Source: Rutpela maculata (lineage: Eukaryota > Arthropoda > Insecta > Coleoptera > Cerambycidae). Taken from it: a DNA stretch of 64,000 nt. The notes below the pieces were generated by a model. It was not told the DNA's origin. It saw nothing but the letters and a program-made list of their open reading frames with translations, and made no database searches. The position numbers and the translations under genes were made by a program. The stretch covers positions 163,927,348 to 163,991,347 of the forward strand of contig OW386289.2 of the NCBI GenBank assembly GCA_936432065.2. Direction: 5' to 3'. How positions within the stretch are numbered: the stretch's first letter is position 1; each line of letters begins with the position of its first letter. This document shows, piece by piece, positions 26,001 to 35,000 of this stretch.

Positions 26001-29000
26001 ATAAACAATTATCAAGTAAAAAATGTTGCTGAAGGAATCACAGATTTCCTATTCAAGTCTCTTACAATGAAAAAATGTTGTTACTGTATTTTCACTCCGT
26101 TATGTGGAAATAATTGTTCATAGAATTTTAATAATATATGAAATCGTCTACCCTAAAAACCCATACAAAAATATGCCATGGTGGCCAATGAAAAAATATT
26201 TTTGAGGTCCTTGGTTCCTGTATACACACTAAGTCACAATTTTATTTTCTAGTTCCTTTAATAATGGGGTGGGGGGTGGCAATGTTAATGGTAGAGGGGG
26301 TGGCTAATGCCAAAAAATTTTTTTTCTGAAATCGATCGGGAATGTCTACATTTTCGGCGCGATTTTAGAGCAAAAAATGCACAATTTCAGTATTTTAGTC
26401 CGTTGCTAGGAAACTATCAGAAAACAGACCGGAAAAGATCCATTGCCAAGCAACGATCAACAAAGCCGTACGGGAATGCTACTTCCCGGCCTAGGCCAGG
26501 AAGTAACATTCCCGTACGGTTTTTTATATATATTTTAATATGTTAATATTTTTGATTTTTATACGTTTAAAAGAGTATTGATTGTGATTTCAGAAATTTT
26601 TTTTTTAAATGTTTATATTTTTGATTTTTATACGTTTAAAATAGTATTTATTGTGATTTCAGAAAAAATAGTATGTGTACTTCGGTGTGAAAGCACATTC
26701 CCAGACTTCGATGCTTGTTGGCCTCGGCTAGCGCCTCGGCCAACAATTGCATCGTCGTCCGGGAATGTATCGCTTTCACACCTAGATACACAATATACTA
26801 TAAGACCTTGGCTTTCCGTACATGCTCGATATTCCAATTTTAAGAAATCCTAGAAAAAGTAGTACACTTTATTTTAGCAATGTAAACATGACTTGCAAAA
26901 AATATTGATAACAATCATTATCTAAGCGTCAACTGTCACAATTTTTTTCAACTTGAAGTTTATTAATCGCAAGTTTTGATTAAAGAATCACTGGAAAATT
27001 TTAAATTTTTGCCAAATTTTAATAAAAGTTAGACAACTAACAGAAGTTCAGAAGATTAGTATTCTTTCCAAATTAGAAAATAGATTGTCTATAAGGGCAA
27101 CTGTTCTATTTTTAGTCTATTACCAGAATTTATTAAAAATTTTATCAACATATCAGTATCAACTTATGTAATTATAACTGACTGACGCAGATTACCTAGC
27201 AATTATCATCTCGGGAAAATTCCCAAATACGGTAGCGGGCTCTTGCAAAGGGCCTTGCAGTTCGTACAGAGATGGTGTAACGACCAGGGCCTTAGAGTCA
27301 ACCCCTCTAAGGCAGTACTGGTAATTTTCACTAGGAGGCGCAGGCTAGACGGTTTCATCGAGCCAGCACTCTATGACATGACTCTAAGGATCTCCAGGAC
27401 GGTGAAGTATCTGGGTGTTATCCTGGACTCTAAGCTGACCTGAAAAGATCACATAGAGAGACAAATACAAAGGGCCACTACAACCCTGTGGGTATGTATA
27501 AGGACCTTTGAAAAAACATGGAGGTTAAACCCCAGGGTAACAATGTGGTACTATACTGTGATAGTAAGACCAATGATCATTTATGCTTCTGTTGTGTGGT
27601 GGCCTGCTGTAACCAGGCTTTACATTCAACAGAAGCTAACACAACTCCAAAGACTCGCCTGTTTGGGAGTCACAGGAGCAATACGCACAACCCCCACAGT
27701 AGCTCTGGAGGTCCTTCTGGACCTCGTGCCCCTTCACTTGGTGATTGAGGCCGAGGCTCGGAGAGCGGCCTACAGGCTGAGGTGCAGTGGTCAGTGGAAG
27801 GCCGGAGGAGAACAATTAGGACACACTAGAGCCCTTTCCAACGCGATAGGGACTCACTCATTTCTGGAGGCCAGGAGTGATGATATGATGCCTTCCTTCT
27901 CCTTCTCAGAACCCTTTGAGGTTGTCATCCCCAAAAGGGAAGACTGGAACCCACTCGAGGACATACTCAAGCCTGCCGATATCGTCTGGTTTACAGACGG
28001 ATCGAGGTTTGAGGAAAGTGCTGGAGCGGGGATATACGGTGAAAGGCCCAGGGCTGAAGCTTCTTATGCCTTGAGCAAATTCGCCACGGTATTCCAGACC
28101 GAAATTTTTGCTATTTTGGTCTGCGCACAGGAGAATATCCGAAGGAAATATTATAACAGGCACATATATATATGTAGCGACAGTCAAGCGGCCCTCAAGG
28201 CCCTTGCATCAGTCCGGACCAAGTCAATCCTGGTTCAAAACTGTAGACAGGCTCTCTGTGAACTTGGCTCATCCAACTGGGTCAAGCTTTTCTGGGTGCC
28301 AGGACACAGCAACATCGAGGGTAACGAGCGGGCAGACGCTCTGGCCAGAGGGGGCTCTCAGAGGCCCCTACTGGGTCCGGAGCCGGCTCTCGGTTACCCT
28401 AGATCGAATGCCAAGAAGTCAGTAGAAGACTGGACACGGTCCCAGTTCTTTGACTTCTGGGTCTCCTACGCAGGACTCTGGCAAGCGAGACTCCTGATCT
28501 CGGGGCCCTTGCCGAAGCGAGCGGAACAAATCCTGCGACTAAACAGGAAACAGGTCAGAACCGTGGTAGGTCTTTTGACTGGACACGGCTCTTTCAGAAA
28601 ACACCTGCACACTATGGGGGTGGTTGACAACCCCAACTGCAGGTTTTGCGGAGACGAGGAGGAGACTTCCATCCACATCCTTACTTCCTGCCCTAGTCTT
28701 ATGTACTTGAGGCATAAACACTTCAGCATTGGCTTTCCGGTGCCGGAGGAAATAAGGAATGCCCCTATAGGAAGGGTTTTGGCCTTTGGGTTAGAATTCG
28801 GCCTGGATGGGGGAATTCAATAAATTCGTAGTGGTAGCACAATGAGCCACAAGGCCTGAGTGCGGCGACTCTCAGTCGCCCCGCTAAAAGAAGAAGAAGA
28901 CATCAGTTATATTTCCATTATTAAATTAATTTCAATAATTTACAAAAAGAACAATTTAGACAACTAAAAAAGGGCATTTTCTTATCTAAGAGTTCTACTA

Positions 29001-32000
29001 CTTTTTTTTAAATCAAGTGTACCAAATTTCAAGTCAATATCATAAACAGTTCTAGAGTAAACGTGGGCAAAAAGAAAAGTTAGACAGAAATTTTTTTTTG
29101 CTCAAACTTTAAATCTCGACATTTATTCTATTTCAACAAAAAAAAAATATTTTCTATACTCCCACTCCACTATGTGGATGTGGAAGTAAAATTGTTTAGG
29201 ACTAGATTAAGATTTATTAAAATTATCAATGTTTCTAATAATATTAGGTAATCTGTTGTAAAAACTAATACCAGAGTAACAAGGTGACTTTTTTCAAAAT
29301 GAGATGTATTATGATGCAAAAGGTCATCATGACGGATAATTTAATCATGATAACTTGCTAGTTTTAAACTAATTAATATTACATTTAATATACTTTAACA
29401 AAGAAAAAGATATATGGAAGGTACTGTTAATATTCTGTGACTTTTAAAAAAGTTTTTACAGGATGTGGTGAAATCTAGATTAAAAATTAATCTAATTATA
29501 AGCATTTGACAGACAAAAACCCGCTGCAAACATATGCTCATCCCAACATTATAATATTATAGAAGATACGGCAATAAGCCATAGAATAATACAGTTGCAG
29601 TAAAACCATAGTATCTAGGGAGTTCTCAAGCTTGCATATGAAATAATACTGATAGGGTCATGTTAAAATTTATCTGAGTGTCGGAAGGTAATGATTTTCT
29701 TTGTGAGAAATACATGCACACAGTTTTCCCAATAAAACTGAATTCTACTAACATGTACTACCTAGTTAATCAGTTATCGTTTACAAGCTATTAACTCAAA
29801 TTAAGCAGTTCTCATATGTAATAAAACATACTTATATGTTTGAATTCCAAAAAAGTAATATTAACTATATACAAAGAAAATAAGTCACTTCCAAGAAAAG
29901 TAAATGCTAACAGTGGTTTAAACTTTACTTAGCTACCAGAGGACAAATACATATAGACTACCCTGCTTTTTATTAAAGGTAATACGACATCACATGTCAA
30001 AATAGATAAGATGATAGTATCAGATCCATAATAATTTAAGCTTTATCTCAGGCAAGATAACGGCATTGGAATAATATATGGGCATTTAGTACCTGGCAAA
30101 CTTTAGTTTTAGCAAAATGTCACTGAATTCGAGTTTTGACGATGATGACCAAGATTATTACTTCATGATTACTTATATTCTCGTGGGAGTTATATTCCTA
30201 GCACAAATATTCTTTTTTACTTATATAGTGTGGTCGGCTTGGTCGATAAGGAAACTTTTAGTGGAAAAAGGTAAACAACTTTATTTAATTTCTGATACAC
30301 ACCGTCAACTTGAAAAAGTATTTACTTATCAAGCAAATTCTTCAATTTTGACAAGCTAAAATTTCATTAGCTCGACTCAGGGCCGGACTTAGTTCCTTGA
30401 AAGGCGCCTCTTTTTCTGGTCAAGTCAGGTTAGAGCAAAATCAAGAAACTAATTGTATAGAGAGATTGATTGATAAGATTTTTATTCATTTCTAATACAA
30501 AAAAAAAAATAACAAATCTAAGAGCTAAATGCTTCTCCAACAGTTAAAGAAATACTTAAATTTTCAAACATTTTTCTTGCTTTACATAAAGTTAAAATAA
30601 ATAAATTTTATTTGTTGAGATCCAAGTTTTACTCATTCGTACCAATGGGATCAAAAGAGATAGAGATTCCACAGTACGGAGGGTTGCATAATTATGAAAT
30701 TGGTCTCAATTATTTGCTATTTCGCATCCATTTCAGTTGTTCGTTTAACTCATTGATTATATTAGGCTCGTGTCTCGGCGTCCCCTGGAATGCGGGGCAC
30801 GGTCTCGACCCCACCAAAGGGCCGATACTGGCTCGACTCCAATATAAAGTAACTTCTATTAGGTATACGAAAGAAATTGAACTGAAATACTTTAATTTAC
30901 AATAGATCGAAGTAAACTTTGTTTTCAATCTTATTCCATGTCAAAGCAACTGTAGTTATTTAAATTTATTATAATCAGAGCATAGAGATAGATAGATAGA
31001 ATAGTTTATTTGTTCCGTTTTTAACAACCCTCAGTGGGTATAGAATATAAATATATAATATAGAATAAAAATGAATAAAACAAGTGAGAATATAATAATG
31101 AATTGACAGTTTCACCAGCAACAACACTTAAAAATGGTAACTTTGAACCTTAGTAACTCCGTCATAATATCTGGAGTACCTAATTATTGTTTATCTGTAT
31201 TGTCCTGACACATTTTATTTATTTATTTATTCGATACATCTTACAAACACCGAGTGGTAATTACAAGTAAGAGAACAATGATGCTAATAACGTCAATTAT
31301 AATGGCTATAAGAAAAATATGTGCCATGTAACTTACAGAACAAAACAAATATAATAACTAATACTACACGAGACAAAAATATACTTAAAACAAGCTTCTT
31401 ATTTCCTTTACATTAGTATTAAAAAGATCAACATCAAATGTTTGGTATATTAAATGACACTGATGTAACATATTGTTTACCAGTGAAGAACAATTTGTCT
31501 ATTTATTCTCGAATCTTTGGTACATTAATACTTATATAATTTATTATCGAACAGTCTTCGTACTTAATGTTATTGATAATATAATAAATAAATAGTATAG
31601 ACTTTATATTGCTCCTATCACTTAATCTTTGCATATTAAAGCTCTCTAACATGCTTCCGTAAGAAATTAAAATAGGATATCAGTTGTATAACATACAATA
31701 TCTTAAGAATCTCTTTTGGACTCTCTCTAACAAATCCAGATGGACATTAACAGCTGGTGACCAGATGATAGATGCATATTCCAAATGTGGTCTAACTAGC
31801 ACGTTATACAATTTTATTATGGTTTCCATATCAGTAAAGTTTATTGCACTCAAAGAAAATGATAGGAAATTCAACCAAAAAGATCATATGAAATCGCGCC
31901 TATCTAGTTTCATAGTTAAATCAATCAGGAAAGAATAGTCATACAACTTTATTTGTTTTCGTAAACAAATAGTAGTTTAATAATCATATCTTCTTGTAAC

Positions 32001-35000
32001 AAATTAAATAGTACAATGACATTTTTTTATGTTCACTAACCATTTTCAATTTGGTCTACAATTAAATAGTACAACCACTTTGTTTTTTGTTCACCAACTA
32101 ATTTTTAGGTTGATCTACACTTTATTGTATGATGAAGTTTTTTTTGGTTAGCCAAAATCTCAATATTGAGACATCAGACCACCCAAACCAAAGATTAGAG
32201 ATCGTTTATAAGATCCATCCAAATATATCGATGATCCCTGAGAGAATTTGAACAACATGATTGCAACATGTTGTTAATATTCTATAAATTCATAAGAGTA
32301 TAAGATAATGAATGCATGATTGATTATTGTCAGTGATTTGTATGTGGCGTCATCTGGGAATAATTTCTGTAATAGACTTCGTGGTAAGCAAGCAAATTTT
32401 GTGGTAATTCTTTTAGAACTTCTAGAAGACGACAATAATATTGGTTTGTCTACCAAGTACAATAATACAGCGAACTAATACTGGGTTAGAATTACAATTC
32501 GATAATAGTTAAAAATAAAATATACTATTATCTAGTTTAATTTGACAGAATTCAACAAAATAATAGTCGGACGAAAAAAATAATAGTCTTATTCGTCTAT
32601 TTTTTAAGTTAATGTTTGTTTTGTTGTACGACAACTTTTTATTAATTAAAATAACAATCACCTCTTGTTTAAAAATATCATCAATATAATTTAGTTTAAC
32701 AAAATTAATGATATTGTTAGTTAACCATTTTTTTTGTTGAATTTACCCATACTATTTCTTTGAGTGTGTATTTCGGATAACAAATGCTAGAGACCATAGG
32801 GCTTTATTAACAATGTTTTTATAGTGCATATTAAATTTCATGTTTGTTTGGAGTTGTACACCAAGGTCATTCATCCCTCTCGACAATAACTTTTATTTCT
32901 ACGTGTAAATGTCATACTTGAACATTTATCCTAGCAAGATTGGCAGTGATCTTTTTAATGACTGCTAATGAATATACCGTGCGTGTAATTTCCCATTAGG
33001 CATGTACATTGACGTAGCGCGAAAGATATGACAACACTGCTGCCGTAAATTCCTCCGTCGGGCGGAGATCCCAGCTCTGTTATTTCATTTCAGGCAGCTG
33101 GCACGCGCGATGTTGTAATTTTACTCCCTATGCCTAGCGCCCCGCTACACGCACGGTATATTGGAAATTTTATTGTGGCAACTTCTCTAATAACAATATT
33201 TAAACATCATCACATCAAAAACACCGCCCGAATTGCCTTGGAACTATTGTTGACTAACTCATCTATTATAGGTAGTTCATTTTTACAAAGTTTTGGAATT
33301 AGACGAATTGGTCAACATTGCAGTGACTTAGTGATACCAATCTAGTTTCCGCCATGACACTTTTTACCAAACTTTCTTTCGTGAAATAGGTCAATTAACG
33401 TCTTTCTTACGTCATATTTTTATCGTCATCTACCTTGAATTAAAAACTGATAAATTTTTACCTAGATTTGCAATGGTCAAAAAAGGGCCTCATTTTGTTA
33501 CCAACACATACTGAGCAAATTCTTAAAAGTCAACTCAACACTGTGTTCGGTAAGGGTATCACGTGGACATATCTTTGGAATATGACAGTACGTAAGTTGA
33601 TCTTCATGACTAATGAATGATATACCATTATTTTCACTTATTCGCAGACAAACAAGTAATCATTTTTCGTCGAAAATTTACCAGAAGTATGATTACACAC
33701 CCTGTAAATTAACATTGACGGCTAAACTTAATCATATTACTAAATATGAACACAAAACATGTAGATTAATACATGATAATATTTTTATCAGGAATTTATA
33801 ATCCGAAATGATACACAAAAATAAGAAAATTATCAATAAAAGATAAATATCACTTTTCTACGATTTTATAATAAAAATCAAAACAATAGGAAAGTTACAG
33901 TACCAAGAAAATGATAAACTCACCACAAATCAAATGTTTGCCCGCCCATTAATGATATTTTCAGATGTTCAAACTTATGGTATTTAGGGGGACTTTTGTC
34001 TCTAGCCAAAAGAACTCCTAAACAAACTATATTCCATTGAACTATTGCTAATAATGGGCTTTTTAGAAGTCATAGGAGCTAATCAAATAACATCACAAGA
34101 CTTTGAATACCAACAGGGGGGTCCCACAAGAACCACCTTGTCACCTCTTTGATATACAATTTACTGCTACAACATAAATTCTGAGCAACAAAAGAATATA
34201 AACAATTATATTACATGGTAAAAGAATGAACGTTATACAGATCGTGCAAAACATAGCTGATCATGCTATTAATTATATACCTAGTATACCCTAGTGGTGC
34301 GGAGTGTTGATCCGGCGTGTGGTTCGTGTGGGATCAATATATGATTACTGGTCCTATGTGGATTGTGCGTTGGTCCGGTATTTGTGCTACTAGGGTAGGT
34401 AGTTTTGTTGACATGTTCCACACCCGTTTGGGTATATGTAAAGAACTAATAAAGACATCTATCTATCTGTTTATCTAATTGATTCAATGAAATGTAACTA
34501 AATGAAAAGAAAAACATGCCACAATTAATTTTCATCATCAAATATCAAATACTTCATCAACAATCTCTGTTAATAATAATAACATAAAAACATTTCAAAC
34601 AGACAAGCATTTAGGAATAATGTTGGACAATAAACCTCATTATAAAACTCGCCTAAGAAATTAAGAAACATACTGCTCTACCGAAAACATAATTCCTTTA
34701 AACGATCCCTTGAAATAAATGAATGAAATATATAATTTCAATACCTTACAAATATAATTGAATAAAAAGAAACTATATGGAAATTAAAAATTAAGATTAT
34801 TCTTGTTGACGAAATCTTTGCAAAATGTTTGAAAATATACCAAACTTTGCTCTTCATGTATCAGTCTCGATAATCAATTAATCACTTGAATCAGGAATAT
34901 TTGCTTCTTTTTTAAAAACAGCTTTACAACAGTGGGGATTTAAAAGATTCATCTAACTTTCGTCACATATCTCTGATATCCACATTAGCCAAAATTATTG

